From positions 2,271,289-2,335,288 of the forward strand of contig OY282446.1 in assembly GCA_958295975.1 (NCBI GenBank): DNA of 64,000 nt. Direction: 5' to 3'. Below the pieces are notes generated by a model. It had not been told where the DNA came from and made no database searches. It saw nothing but the letters and a program-made list of their open reading frames with translations. Shown in pieces: positions 8,679 through 17,585 of this stretch. The DNA is from Tepidiformaceae bacterium (GTDB lineage: Bacteria > Chloroflexota > Dehalococcoidia > Tepidiformales > Tepidiformaceae). Each line of letters begins with the position of its first letter. The first letter of the stretch is position 1. The translations under genes and the position numbers were made by a program.

Positions 8679-10280
8679 TCACTCCCCGACGGGCGCGATC
8701 TCGACGTCCTCGATGCGCCCGTCCGGCGTGAACCGCCAGACGCCGACGTAGCCGCCGCGCAGGTCGCCGTTGGCGTCCCATTCGATCTCGTTGACGGCGC
8801 CGTGGTAGTCCACCTGCGCGCCCGCGCGCAGCAGGCCGAGGGCGGCGGCGACGCCCTCGGGGCCGGCGAGCGTGTCCTCGCCCGGCGGCCCGGCGACGGC
8901 GCGCAGGCGGTCGCGGATGGCGGCCCCGTCGAGCCCGCCCGCGGCCTCAGCGGCGAGCGCGATGGCCACGGCGGCGTCGTAGTAGCCGCGCACGTAGATG
9001 TCCAGCGGCGGATCGCCATAGCCCGCCGCCTGCCAGGCCGCGTCCCAGGCCTCCGTGGAGGCGTCGGCGGGCGGGGCGTGCTGGGCCACGCCGTACATGT
9101 CCGCCAGCGCCTCCGCGCCGACGGCCTCGACCAACCCGAGCGTCTTGCCCTCGGCGAAGAGGAACTGGTCGTAGAGGCCGGAGTCGAGCGCCTCGCGCAG
9201 GATGGCGCGCTTCTCCCCGTAGAAGGTGAAGAGGAGGAGCGCCTCCGCGCCGTCGCGCGCGCTCTCGCGCAGATCGTCGAGGAACGCGGTCTGGCCCGCG
9301 GGGAACGTGACGATGGCGGCGGGGCCCGTCCACGCCGCCGCGAAGGCGTCGCGCAGGCCGCGGCCCCAGGCGTCGTCGCGCACGAGCACGCCGAGGTTCC
9401 CGTAGCCGCGCTCGCGCGCGACGCGGGCCAGCACCGGCCCCAGGGCGGCGTCGGAGAGGGCCGTGCGGAAGAAGAAATCGTCGTCGTCGAGCGCGGTCAG
9501 CAGGGGCGAGGTGGCGGACGCGGCGATGACGGGCACGCCCGCCGCCGCCGTCACCTGCTCGACGATGGCAATGGAGATGGCGCTGGTGTCGGGGCCCACG
9601 ATGGCGTGGACGCCGTCGACCTCGATGAGGCGGCGCGCGGCGGCCACGGCCGCATCGGTGTCGTTGTCCGTGTCCGCGTACACCGCCTCCACGGGCCGCC
9701 CGAAGACGCCGCCCGCCGCGTTCACGTGCCGCAGGGCGAGGTCGAAGCTGCGCCGCCGCTCGTTCCCCCGGTCCTGCTCGTCGTCCATCTCGTAGAGGAG
9801 GGCGATGCGAAGGGGCGTGACGCCCGCGGCCAGCGTGACGGCTCCGTGGCGGTAGGCGCCGGAGCGGCTGAGGCCGTCCAGCGCCAGCGGCACGGTCCCC
9901 AGCGCGCGCCAGGAGCCGCCCGACGGTCGGGCGCTCAGGTAGAGCCGCGACGGGTCCGCGACGGACTGCCAGACGCGCGCCTCGACGACGGCGGGGCCGA
10001 CGGCCAGCCGCGCCTCGATGGAGGCGTCGCCGTAGCGCCAGGCGCCGCTGGCGGAGAGGCTGTCCAGCGCCACGGGGAGCGGCGCGCGCTCCCCCCAGGG
10101 GCCGCCCGCGGGACGCGCGCTCAGGTAGAGCCGCGACGGGTCGGCCACGCCCTGCCAGACGCGCAGCTCGACGTCCGCGCCGTCGGGCGGCGTCTGCGCC
10201 AGCGCGCCCGTCGCCGCGAAGAGCGCGACGGCGGCCAGCAGGGGCACGAGCAGGAAGCGGACAGTGCGGGCGCGCGTCAT
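8679..10280 (-). CDS. LivK-type ligand-binding protein (Peripla_BP_6) with two N-terminal VWQ modules
   Basis: Secreted receptor-like protein of 533 residues. ATG 10280 is preferred because GGGGGAG lies 7 nt upstream; ATG 10286 is too close. A Sec signal ends near ALAQ (about residue 29). Two tandem copies of a module of about 50 residues follow, at roughly 35-95 and 96-150. Each copy contains RVWQ, VADPSRLYLSARP, GG.W, a proline/leucine stretch (PVALDSL; PLALDGL) and SGA(W/Y)R(Y/H)G. A branched-chain amino-acid receptor fold then runs to the end (ALRHVNAAGGVFGRPVEA). The C-terminus GVWRFTPDGRIEDV recurs in the paralogue at 15838. There is no permease or ATPase beside it, so it may be a sensor or a shared receptor. 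Confidence 0.88.
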   Translation of the reverse strand: MTRARTVRFLLVPLLAAVALFAATGALAQTPPDGADVELRVWQGVADPSRLYLSARPAGGPWGERAPLPVALDSLSASGAWRYGDASIEARLAVGPAVVEARVWQSVADPSRLYLSARPSGGSWRALGTVPLALDGLSRSGAYRHGAVTLAAGVTPLRIALLYEMDDEQDRGNERRRSFDLALRHVNAAGGVFGRPVEAVYADTDNDTDAAVAAARRLIEVDGVHAIVGPDTSAISIAIVEQVTAAAGVPVIAASATSPLLTALDDDDFFFRTALSDAALGPVLARVARERGYGNLGVLVRDDAWGRGLRDAFAAAWTGPAAIVTFPAGQTAFLDDLRESARDGAEALLLFTFYGEKRAILREALDSGLYDQFLFAEGKTLGLVEAVGAEALADMYGVAQHAPPADASTEAWDAAWQAAGYGDPPLDIYVRGYYDAAVAIALAAEAAGGLDGAAIRDRLRAVAGPPGEDTLAGPEGVAAALGLLRAGAQVDYHGAVNEIEWDANGDLRGGYVGVWRFTPDGRIEDVEIAPVGE

Positions 10281-10375
10281 GGACATACTCCCCCGAATTG
10301 GTCGCGGAGCAGGATACAACGGCGCCAGCCGCACGCCGCGGCTGGCGCCGTTTTGGAGACGCGGGGGAATCGCGC

Positions 10376-10630
10376 CTAGGAGACGGTGAAGTAGACGGCG
10401 TCGTCGCGCGTCCAGGTGTTGGTGGTCTTGCCCACGCGCTTGGCCGCGCGCGACACGCGCATGGCCAGACTGCGCGTGGTTTCGTCTTCTTCCGGCGTGA
10501 GTTTGCCCGCTTCGTCCGGGCCGACGGCGTTCACGTAATCCTCGTACTGCCGCATGCGGACGGAGGGCCTGCCCGTCTGCTTAATGGGCCTGGGAGCGAC
10601 GGACGACTTGATCGTCGAGAACTGCACCAT
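10376..10630 (-). CDS. Conserved small protein of unknown function
   Basis: 84 residues, ATG 10630 behind GGAGAG. Basic N-terminal part (SSVAPRPIKQTGRPSVRMRQ), an acidic middle (GKLTPEEDETTR), then a basic helix (SRAAKRVGKTTNTW) and a hydrophobic end, VYFTVS. There are no TM segments or cysteines. Not recognised. It has its own 210-bp, relatively AT-rich upstream region, so it is probably monocistronic. Coding is supported by the ribosome-binding site and by codon usage matching its neighbours. Confidence 0.6.
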   Translation of the reverse strand: MVQFSTIKSSVAPRPIKQTGRPSVRMRQYEDYVNAVGPDEAGKLTPEEDETTRSLAMRVSRAAKRVGKTTNTWTRDDAVYFTVS

Positions 10631-10838
10631 TGAATTCACTCTCCTGCGAGTTTCAGGTTGCGCGCATTCTGCGGGAAAACGGAGACTCGCGCAAATTGGG
10701 GCGCAAACGCGCCGCCAGACGCACGCCATTGCCCGAAGGCAGCGGGCGCGAGTTGCGCGCCATTGCGCCGGCATTTCGCGCGCCAACCCGCGCGCGCCCA
10801 ACCGGTGTAGGCTGCGCGCCACAACGGAGGAGCATGTG

Positions 10839-11969
10839 ATGAGCGTGAACGCGCGGGACGTGGCCGAACGCATGGCGGAGGCGGCGGGCGACTGGCTCGC
10901 GGCCCTGCCCGACGACCTGCGGGAGCGGGCGAACCCGCCCTTCGCCGACCCGCGCCGCGAGGTCTGGTACTACACGCCCACGGACCACGAGGGCGTGCCC
11001 ATGGCCGACCTCGGCGTGCGCCAGGTGCAGCTGGCCCACCGCCTGCTCGCCTCCGGCCTGAGCCTGCCCGCCTACCGCCGCGCCACGCTCATCATGAACC
11101 TGGAGGCGTGGCAGGACGCGCTCGGCGGCTGGCGCATCCCGCGCGGCTCCATGCGCGGCACCATGCACGGCTCCGACCCGGCCATGTACTTCGCGTCCGT
11201 CTTCGGCGAGCCCGGCGGCGCGGCCTGGGGCTGGCGCTTCGGCGGCCACCACGTCTCCGTCCACTACACCGTGATCGACGGCGAGGTCCTTTCGGCCACG
11301 CCCACCTTCTTCGGCGCGAACCCGCACGAGGCCGCGCTCAGCGATTACCAGACGCTGCGCCCCGTGGCGGGCGAGGAGGACCTCGCGCGCGAGCTGGTCC
11401 ACAGCCTCGACACGGCCCAGCGCGCCGTGGCCGTCATCTCCAAGGCCGCGCCCTTCGACATCGTGCAGTCCAACCGCCCGCGCGTGGAGGACGGCGCGCA
11501 GCCGGAGTGGATTTCGCGCGTGTTCAACGGCCTGCCCGACGACGCCACGGCGGAGCGCCTGTCGGTCATGCAGCGGGGCCTCGACAGCGGCCAGGCCATG
11601 ACGGACGCCGACCGCGAGGCCGCGCGCTACTCGCTCGCGCCCAAGGGGCTGCCCGCGGCGGCGCTCTCGGCGGCACAGCGCGTCATCCTCGAGGCGCTGC
11701 TGCGCGAATACACCGAGCGCCTGCCGGAGCCGCTGGCCGACGCCGAGCGCGCGCGCCTGTTCGGCATCCTGCCCGACCTGCACTTCGCCTGGGCGGGCGG
11801 GCTGGAGCGGAAGCAGCCCCACTACTATCGCCTGCAGGGCCCGCGCGTGCTCATCGAGTACGACTGCGTGCAGAACGATGCCAACCACAGCCACACCGTC
11901 TGGCGCGACCCGGAGGGCGACTTCGGGCGCGACCTGCTGGCCGAGCACTACGCCGCGGCGCACCGGTGA
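10839..11969 (+). CDS. DUF3500 family protein
   Basis: 376 residues, ATG 10839, with GGAGG 8 nt upstream and a TAGGCT -10-like hexamer near 10807. The central YFASVFGEPGGAAWGWRFGG segment, then HHVSVHYTVIDG and TPTFFGANPHEA, are the hallmark of DUF3500 proteins. The C-terminal HFAWAGGLERKQPHYYRLQG and DPEGDFGRDLL are also conserved in that family. Its members have no established activity; several conserved His/Glu residues suggest a metal site, which is inference. No signal peptide. The following gap is filled by a GGTGACCGG/ACCACCGAC-type repeat. Confidence 0.85.
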   Translation: MSVNARDVAERMAEAAGDWLAALPDDLRERANPPFADPRREVWYYTPTDHEGVPMADLGVRQVQLAHRLLASGLSLPAYRRATLIMNLEAWQDALGGWRIPRGSMRGTMHGSDPAMYFASVFGEPGGAAWGWRFGGHHVSVHYTVIDGEVLSATPTFFGANPHEAALSDYQTLRPVAGEEDLARELVHSLDTAQRAVAVISKAAPFDIVQSNRPRVEDGAQPEWISRVFNGLPDDATAERLSVMQRGLDSGQAMTDADREAARYSLAPKGLPAAALSAAQRVILEALLREYTERLPEPLADAERARLFGILPDLHFAWAGGLERKQPHYYRLQGPRVLIEYDCVQNDANHSHTVWRDPEGDFGRDLLAEHYAAAHR

Positions 11970-12082
11970 ACGGTGACCGGTGCCGGTGGCCGGTGACCGG
12001 TGGCCGGTCCCCCCACCACCGACCCCGCGAATCACCGATCACCAACCACCGACCACCGACCACCGACACCGACCACCGACCA
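11970..12082. repeat. Degenerate GGTGACCGG / ACCACCGAC repeat tract
   Basis: The whole gap between the DUF3500 and P450 genes is low-complexity. The first part repeats GGTGACCGGTGGCCGG-like units; the second repeats ACCACCGACC units, which are partly the reverse complement of the first. A related inverted repeat lies at 51466-51520. It could fold into a long imperfect hairpin. It may act as a terminator or be a dispersed intergenic element. Confidence 0.65.
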
Positions 12083-12094
12083 CAGGAGCAAGAG

Positions 12095-13363
12095 ATGAGC
12101 GAGAACGCCCCCAGGCCCGACGACTTCGATTTCACCGATCCGGACGTGCAGGACTGCCCCTACGAGGCCTACCGGGCGCTGCGCGATCAGGCCCCCGTCT
12201 ACCGCGACCCGCGCACGGGCCAGTACGTGATCACGCGCTTCGACGACCTGCGCCAGGTGCTGCTCGATACGGAGAACTTCGGCAACGGCGGCAGGCGCGC
12301 CGTCGACCCGGCCGCCCTCAGCGAGCGCCAGCGGCGGATGCTGGCCGTCTACGAGGAGAAGGAGGGCTGGCTGCCGGAGCCCACGCTCGCCGCCCGCGAC
12401 GACCCCAACCACCGCCAGATGCGCGCCATGTTCGACAAGGCCTTCCGCCCGGGCAAGATCAGGCAGCTCGACCCCTTCGTCGAAAGCACCGCCAACCGCC
12501 TCTTCGACGCCTTCATCGACGAGGGCCGCTGCGACTGGGTGCGCCAGTTCGCCGTGCCCCTGCCGCTCATCGTCATCGGCCACCAGATGGGCGTGAAGGA
12601 AGAGGACATCTGGTTCATCAAGCGCGCCACCGACGCCTGGGTGCGCCGCTTCGGCCAGATGCTCAGCGAGGAGGAAGAACGCGAGTGCATCGAGGCCGAA
12701 ATCGACGCCCAGCACTACTTCAAGAAGGTGTTCGACCGCCTGCGCGAGGAACCCGACGACACCCTCCTCTCCGACCTCGTGAACACCGAAATCCCCGAAT
12801 GGGGCCGCACCCTCACCGACGGCGAACTGCAGGCCGAGATGATGTCCGACACCTTCGTGGGCGGCTCCGAGACGAGCACCAACGCCATCGCCGAGGGCGT
12901 CAGGATGCTCATCGAACGGCCCGACCTGTGGGCGCAACTGAAGTCCGATCCGGACGCGCACCTGCGGACCTTCGTGGAGGAGGTGCTGCGGCTGGAATCG
13001 CCCGTGCAGGTGCTGGGCCGCGTGGCGATCAACGACGTGGAGATGCACGGCGTGACCATCCCCGCGGGGGCCTCCATCGGCACGCGCTACGCCGCCGCCA
13101 ACCGCGACGAACGCCGCTTCGAGCGCCCCGACGAGGCGGACCTGGAGCGCAAGAACCCGATGGCCCACCTCACCTTCGGCGCGGGCGTCCACTACTGCCT
13201 GGGCGCGCCCCTGGCCCGCCGCGAGCTGTACTACAGCTTCCGCACGCTGGCGGAGCGCGTCGACGAGCTGTGGTTCGCGCCGGAGAAGAACGATTTCCGT
13301 CACCATCCGCACATGTTCCTGCGCGCGCTGAAGGAGCTGCACATCGAATTCCGCCCGGCGTAG
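12095..13363 (+). CDS. Cytochrome P450
   Basis: Second P450, 422 residues, ATG 12095 with AGGAGCAAGAG upstream. The I-helix reads VGGSETSTNAI, the K-helix EEVLRLESPV contains ExxR, and the heme loop is [17 protein letters not shown] with the cysteine ligand. The N-terminus PDDFDFTDPDVQDCPYEAY is typical of CYP-class bacterial enzymes without a membrane anchor. The C-terminal HPHMFLRALKELHIEF is characteristic. Substrate unknown. Downstream lies a lower-GC nuclease gene after 29 bp. Confidence 0.95.
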   Translation: MSENAPRPDDFDFTDPDVQDCPYEAYRALRDQAPVYRDPRTGQYVITRFDDLRQVLLDTENFGNGGRRAVDPAALSERQRRMLAVYEEKEGWLPEPTLAARDDPNHRQMRAMFDKAFRPGKIRQLDPFVESTANRLFDAFIDEGRCDWVRQFAVPLPLIVIGHQMGVKEEDIWFIKRATDAWVRRFGQMLSEEEERECIEAEIDAQHYFKKVFDRLREEPDDTLLSDLVNTEIPEWGRTLTDGELQAEMMSDTFVGGSETSTNAIAEGVRMLIERPDLWAQLKSDPDAHLRTFVEEVLRLESPVQVLGRVAINDVEMHGVTIPAGASIGTRYAAANRDERRFERPDEADLERKNPMAHLTFGAGVHYCLGAPLARRELYYSFRTLAERVDELWFAPEKNDFRHHPHMFLRALKELHIEFRPA

Positions 13364-13392
13364 AATCCGCACGACAGGAGAAGGAGCGAGCG

Positions 13393-14868
13393 ATGACTGA
13401 AATCTGGCGCAAGACCGACGGCAAGTGGAGCACCATCGGGTCGAGCGGCTTCACCGATGAACGCGAGTTGCACAACCAGATCGTTGAGGCACCCGAACTG
13501 CTGTCTCTCTCCGGCCAGCCCTTCCTCGCTGCCGCCTTCAGCGAGGTCGGCCTGCGTGGCGGATCCGTCGACGTGCTCGCGTTCGAAGACAACGGTCGCC
13601 CGGTCGTCATCGAAGTCAAGCTCAAGCGCAACGACGAGGCGAAGCGGAACGTGGTCGCGCAAACGCTCGCTTACGCGGCCAGCCTGTATGGCACCTCTGT
13701 TGAGTACCTGGAAGGCACTATCCTTGCCAAGCATCTGCACAAGAGCGATCACAAATATCTGGCCGACGCCGTGGAGGAAGCCACGGATGAGAGTGACTTC
13801 AATCGTGATAAGTTCTACAGAAACCTCGAGATGCACCTCGAAAAAGGCAGTTTCCGCCTTGTTATCGTCCTCGACGACGTGCGACAGGATCTCATCCGTC
13901 TCACCGGTTACCTCGACGCAATCACGACCGAGGCTGTCGATGTTGATCTTGTGACCGTCAGCTCATACATGATCAACGACGATCAGATTCTCATCCCGCA
14001 GCGCATCGACCTGGAACGCGAGACCGAGGCCGAAACCGTTTCGGAGGCAACGGGCCCACGCCCAGTCCGGCAAGGTGGAACCACCAGGACGAAGGGATTC
14101 GAGCGCTTCCGGGAACTAATCGACGGGTTGGATGCTCAGACCGCCGCACATGGGCACGAACTCGTCGAGTGGGCGAGAGCGCTGGAAGCCGAGGGAATCT
14201 GCCGCCCCTACAGCGTCGAAGCGAGCGACGGCTGGCCGAACTTGCGCCTGCATATGCTTGACGAACGCAAGGCATTCGCGCACTTCTGGCCCGATTCCAA
14301 CGGCATCGGGGCATGGCTATATCCCACGGTGATCGAGCGGCGCGCGCCCGCAATGCTGGCCACGATCAGGGATATCACCGGAGTGCACGGCAACAAGGGA
14401 GGCGCACGGGCCACACCGGAACTGCTCAACGCCTTTGCCGAAGCCTATCGCGAGGCGCTGACCACCGAGCCCACTACCGAATTCACCCGCGATTCGGGGC
14501 TCTTCCGCGAGTCCCTTGCTGACTTGGTGGACGAGCGTCGGGAACACATCCTGCAGCTGGCAGACTGGGCCGATAGCCTTAGGCAGGAAGATCTATGCCG
14601 TGTCGAGAGCTTCAGGGGCAAATCCGGGCGCTTCACCCTGCTCATGCGCATCCCCGGCGAGAAATCCGGATTCTCGGTCCTCTGGAACGGCGGCGGCAAC
14701 TCCGCCCTGATGTCTCTGAACCGCAGCGTCATCGAGCGCCACGCGCCCGGGACGCTGCCGCGCATCGAGGCCATCGCGGGCAGGGTCGGACAGGGCACGA
14801 ACGCGGAGCCCACGCCCGAGCTGCTGGACGCGCTCGCGGACGCCTACCGCGAGGCGGCGGGACAGTGA
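13393..14868 (+). CDS. NucS-like PD-(D/E)XK nuclease with two C-terminal repeat domains
   Basis: 491 residues, ATG 13393 behind GGAGAAGGAG; a TAGAAT -10 hexamer lies at about 13362. Residues 45-80 hold a restriction-type nuclease core: Asp60 in GGSVDVLAF, then Glu74-x-Lys76 in VVIEVKLKR, as in the NucS/DUF91 group. A linker near residues 205-235 is followed by two copies of a domain of about 115 residues (about 238-360 and 375-488). Both copies contain a VIER.AP segment and end TPELLNAFAEAYREA or TPELLDALADAYREA. The repeats may bind DNA or dimerise (inference). Codon use is less GC-biased than in its neighbours, which suggests lateral acquisition. Confidence 0.75.
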   Translation: MTEIWRKTDGKWSTIGSSGFTDERELHNQIVEAPELLSLSGQPFLAAAFSEVGLRGGSVDVLAFEDNGRPVVIEVKLKRNDEAKRNVVAQTLAYAASLYGTSVEYLEGTILAKHLHKSDHKYLADAVEEATDESDFNRDKFYRNLEMHLEKGSFRLVIVLDDVRQDLIRLTGYLDAITTEAVDVDLVTVSSYMINDDQILIPQRIDLERETEAETVSEATGPRPVRQGGTTRTKGFERFRELIDGLDAQTAAHGHELVEWARALEAEGICRPYSVEASDGWPNLRLHMLDERKAFAHFWPDSNGIGAWLYPTVIERRAPAMLATIRDITGVHGNKGGARATPELLNAFAEAYREALTTEPTTEFTRDSGLFRESLADLVDERREHILQLADWADSLRQEDLCRVESFRGKSGRFTLLMRIPGEKSGFSVLWNGGGNSALMSLNRSVIERHAPGTLPRIEAIAGRVGQGTNAEPTPELLDALADAYREAAGQ

Positions 14869-14870
14869 CC

Positions 14871-15782
14871 ATGCGCGTCGGCATCTCCCTCACGACGGCG
14901 CTGCGCGCGCCCGATGCGCGCACCGGCGGGCGCTGGCTCGTCGAGCGCGCGGCGGCGGCGCGCGAGGCCGGGCTGGACAGCCTCTTCGTCGGCGACCACC
15001 ACAGCACCGCGCCCATGCGCTACTACCAGAACGTGCCCGTGCTCGCGCGCCTGCTGGCGGAATGGGGCGAGCGGCCCGCGGGCGCGCTCTTCCTGCTGCC
15101 CCTCTGGCACCCGGTGCTGCTGGCCGAACAGATCGGCACGCTGGCGTCGCTGCACGCGGGGCCGTTCGTGATGCAGTGCGCCATCGGGCCGGACGACGCG
15201 CAGTTCCCGGCGCTGGGCGTGGACGCGCGCCAGCGGCCCTCGCGCTTCGAGCAGTCGCTCGACGCCATGCGGCGGCTGTGGGCGGGCGAGACGGTGAGCG
15301 CGGAGGGGCGCTGGCGCTTCCGCGAGGCGCGCATCGCGCCCGTGCCGCCCGACGGCGTGGAGGTGTGGATCGGGGCGGTGGCGAGCGCCGCCATCGACCG
15401 CGCGGCGCGGCTCGGCGACGGCTGGCTGGCGTCGCCCGGCCTCACGCCCGCGCAGGCGGCGGCGCAGTCGGCGGAGTACCTCGAGCGGCGGCGGATGCAC
15501 GGCGGGCGCGAGGACGGCGCGGTGGCCATCCGCCGCGACGTGTACGTGGGCGAGAGCGACGCGGAGGCGGCGGAGACGGCGCGCCCCGTGCTGGAGGCGG
15601 GCTACCGCGGCATCGACCCGACGGCGCTGGCCATCGGCGGGCCGGAGACGGTGGCGGCGAACTGCCGCGCGCTCGGCGAGGCGGGCTACACGGACGTGAT
15701 CGTGCGGAACCTGACGCCCGCGCAGGACGCGGCCCTCGCCTCCATCCGCCGCCTGGCCGAGGTGCGCGCGCTGCTGGCCTAG
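14871..15782 (+). CDS. LLM-class flavin-dependent oxidoreductase (luciferase-like)
   Basis: TIM-barrel flavin or F420 oxidoreductase of 303 residues. The start is ATG 14871, two bases after the nuclease stop; a GTG at 14865 overlapping that stop is an alternative. Family features: MRVGISLTTA strand 1, EAGLDSLFVGDHH, a central LHAGPFVMQCAIG strand, RFEQSLDAMRRLWAGE, and ARLGDGWLASPG near the C-terminus. Whether it uses FMN or F420 cannot be decided. Its coupling to a nuclease gene looks incidental. Confidence 0.87.
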   Translation: MRVGISLTTALRAPDARTGGRWLVERAAAAREAGLDSLFVGDHHSTAPMRYYQNVPVLARLLAEWGERPAGALFLLPLWHPVLLAEQIGTLASLHAGPFVMQCAIGPDDAQFPALGVDARQRPSRFEQSLDAMRRLWAGETVSAEGRWRFREARIAPVPPDGVEVWIGAVASAAIDRAARLGDGWLASPGLTPAQAAAQSAEYLERRRMHGGREDGAVAIRRDVYVGESDAEAAETARPVLEAGYRGIDPTALAIGGPETVAANCRALGEAGYTDVIVRNLTPAQDAALASIRRLAEVRALLA

Positions 15783-15837
15783 CGGGGCGCGACGCGGGGC
15801 GCGTAGAGTGCGCGCACTCGGAACGGGGAGCATCGCC

Positions 15838-17463
15838 ATGTCTGACGTTCGGAAACTGGGCGCGACGCGCTGGCTCATCGCGGCGCTGGCGGGGGCGGTC
15901 GCGCTGGCCGCCGTCGCGGGCGCGTCGGCGCAATCGCCCGACGCTACGGACGGCCACGTGGAGGTGCGCGTCTGGCAGGGCGTGGCCGACTCCGGCGCCA
16001 TCTACCTGAGCGCGCGTCCGCTGGGCGGGGCCTGGGGCGAGGGCGCGCCCGCGCCGCTGGCGCTGGACGGGACGAGCGATTCCGGCCGCTGGCGCTACGG
16101 CGACGCCGCCATCTCCGGCGTGGACGTGCGCGTCTGGCAGCGCGTGACCGACGACCGGCGCCTCTGGATCAGCATGCGGCGCGCGGGCGACTCCTGGCGC
16201 ACGGTGGGCACGGTGCCGCTCGACATGAGCGGCGCGAGCGGCTCCGGCGCGTACCGCTACGGCGACCTGACCACGCGCGAGCCGCTGCGGCTCGGCCTGC
16301 TCGACCTCGAGACGCTCGCCCACATCTTCTTCGGGAACCGCCACGACGGGCCGCACGAGCGCGCCGCGGAACTGGCCATCAAGCACATCAACGACGCGGG
16401 CGGGGTGTTCGGCAAGCCCGTCGAGGCGCACTACGCGGACACGCTCGACGGGGACGCCGTGGACCACGCCCGGCAGCTGCTGCGGGAAGAGGACGTGCAC
16501 GCCTTCGTCGGCCCGCTCTACAGCCGCGACACGGTGGCCGTGGCCAACGCGGTGGCAGTGCCCAACCGCATCCCCCTCATCAGCCCCGTGAGCGCCTCGA
16601 CGTTCCTCGGGGACCTCGACGACGACGGCTACGTCTTCCGCACCGTCATGTCGAGCGCCGCGGAGGGGGTGGGCGTCGCCATGCTGGCGCACGACGAAGG
16701 CTACGACCATGTGGTCGTGCTGAAGCGCGACGCCGACTGGGGCGATCACATGACGGCCGCCTTCCGCGAACACTTCGATGGCGAGGTCACGGAGCTGCTC
16801 GTCGTCCACGACCTCGACGCGACCGCCTATTCGTCGGCCCCCGCGGAGGAGCTGGAGCAGCACATCGAGGAGGCCCTCGACCACGGCGCCGACGCGGTCG
16901 CCTTCTTCACCAGCACCGCCGCGGTCAGGCACATCATGGAGGTGCTTACCCGCCACGAGCTGTTCGACGTGAACCTCCTGTTCCTCCACCGCGACCGCAG
17001 CCGGGACTTCCTGGCCCGCTTCCCGGAGGCGCTCGACGGGCAGAAGGGCGTGGCCTTCCTGGGGCAGCACGTGACCGAGGCGGAGGGGCACTGGGAGGCC
17101 GACTACGAGGCCGAATACGGCGGCGAAGTGCCGCACGTCGCCTACATGCGCGAGACCTACGACGCGGCCATGGCCCTCATGCTGGCCGCCGAGTACGCGG
17201 GCACCACGGACGGCGCCGCCATCCGCGACGCCCTGCACGTCATCGCCGGCCCGCCGGGCGACCGCTACCCGGCCTCTTCGGCGGGCGTGGCCGCGGCCCT
17301 CGCCGCCATCCGCGCGGGCGAGGACATCGACCTCGACGGCGAGGCCTCCGACCTCAACTGGGACGAGCGCGGCGATCTGGTCACGGGCGACATGCTCGTC
17401 TGGCGCTTCACCAACGGGGCCATCGAGGACGTGCGCCACTTCGTCGTGGACCTCCGGGAGTAG
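15838..17463 (+). CDS. LivK-type ligand-binding protein with N-terminal VWQ modules (paralogue of 8679-10280)
   Basis: 541 residues, ATG 15838 with GGGGAG 7 nt upstream; TAGAGT near 15804 may be the -10. A Sec signal ends at ASAQ (about residue 31). One full VWQ module is present (VRVWQGVADSGAIYLSARP, W.EGAPAPLALDGTS, RWRYGD). A second, diverged one has VRVWQRVTDDRRLWISMRR, TVGTVPLDMSG and GAYRYGD. A Peripla_BP_6 domain (AIKHINDAGGVFGKPVEAHY) reaches the C-terminal LVWRFTNGAIEDVR. It shares its architecture with the gene at 8679 but is clearly diverged. No transporter genes are adjacent. Confidence 0.88.
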   Translation: MSDVRKLGATRWLIAALAGAVALAAVAGASAQSPDATDGHVEVRVWQGVADSGAIYLSARPLGGAWGEGAPAPLALDGTSDSGRWRYGDAAISGVDVRVWQRVTDDRRLWISMRRAGDSWRTVGTVPLDMSGASGSGAYRYGDLTTREPLRLGLLDLETLAHIFFGNRHDGPHERAAELAIKHINDAGGVFGKPVEAHYADTLDGDAVDHARQLLREEDVHAFVGPLYSRDTVAVANAVAVPNRIPLISPVSASTFLGDLDDDGYVFRTVMSSAAEGVGVAMLAHDEGYDHVVVLKRDADWGDHMTAAFREHFDGEVTELLVVHDLDATAYSSAPAEELEQHIEEALDHGADAVAFFTSTAAVRHIMEVLTRHELFDVNLLFLHRDRSRDFLARFPEALDGQKGVAFLGQHVTEAEGHWEADYEAEYGGEVPHVAYMRETYDAAMALMLAAEYAGTTDGAAIRDALHVIAGPPGDRYPASSAGVAAALAAIRAGEDIDLDGEASDLNWDERGDLVTGDMLVWRFTNGAIEDVRHFVVDLRE

Positions 17464-17571
17464 CGCCATCGTCGCGTCCGCTGCGGGGCGCTGCCGGACG
17501 GCATGGGCGTCTGGCGCTTCACCGACGGCGCCATCGAGGAGCTGCGCCAGTACCCCCTGACGCTCGACTGA
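17464..17571 (+). pseudogene. Duplicated C-terminal remnant of a VWQ/LivK receptor
   Basis: In frame with the preceding stop codon, the next 35 codons read through GALPDGMGVWRFTDGAIEELR to a second stop at 17569-17571. This aligns with the last residues of the gene just upstream (LVWRFTNGAIEDVR) and of the gene at 8679 (GVWRFTPDGRIEDV). It looks like the tail of a third, deleted copy. It has no start signal of its own and would be translated only by stop-codon readthrough. Confidence 0.65.
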
Positions 17572-17585
17572 CGCGCGGGCTGGCG

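Noticed and set aside
11970-12082. Possible CRISPR array in the GACCACCGACC tract
   Set aside because: Units are only 8-16 bases, vary in spacing and have no distinct spacers; it is a simple degenerate repeat.
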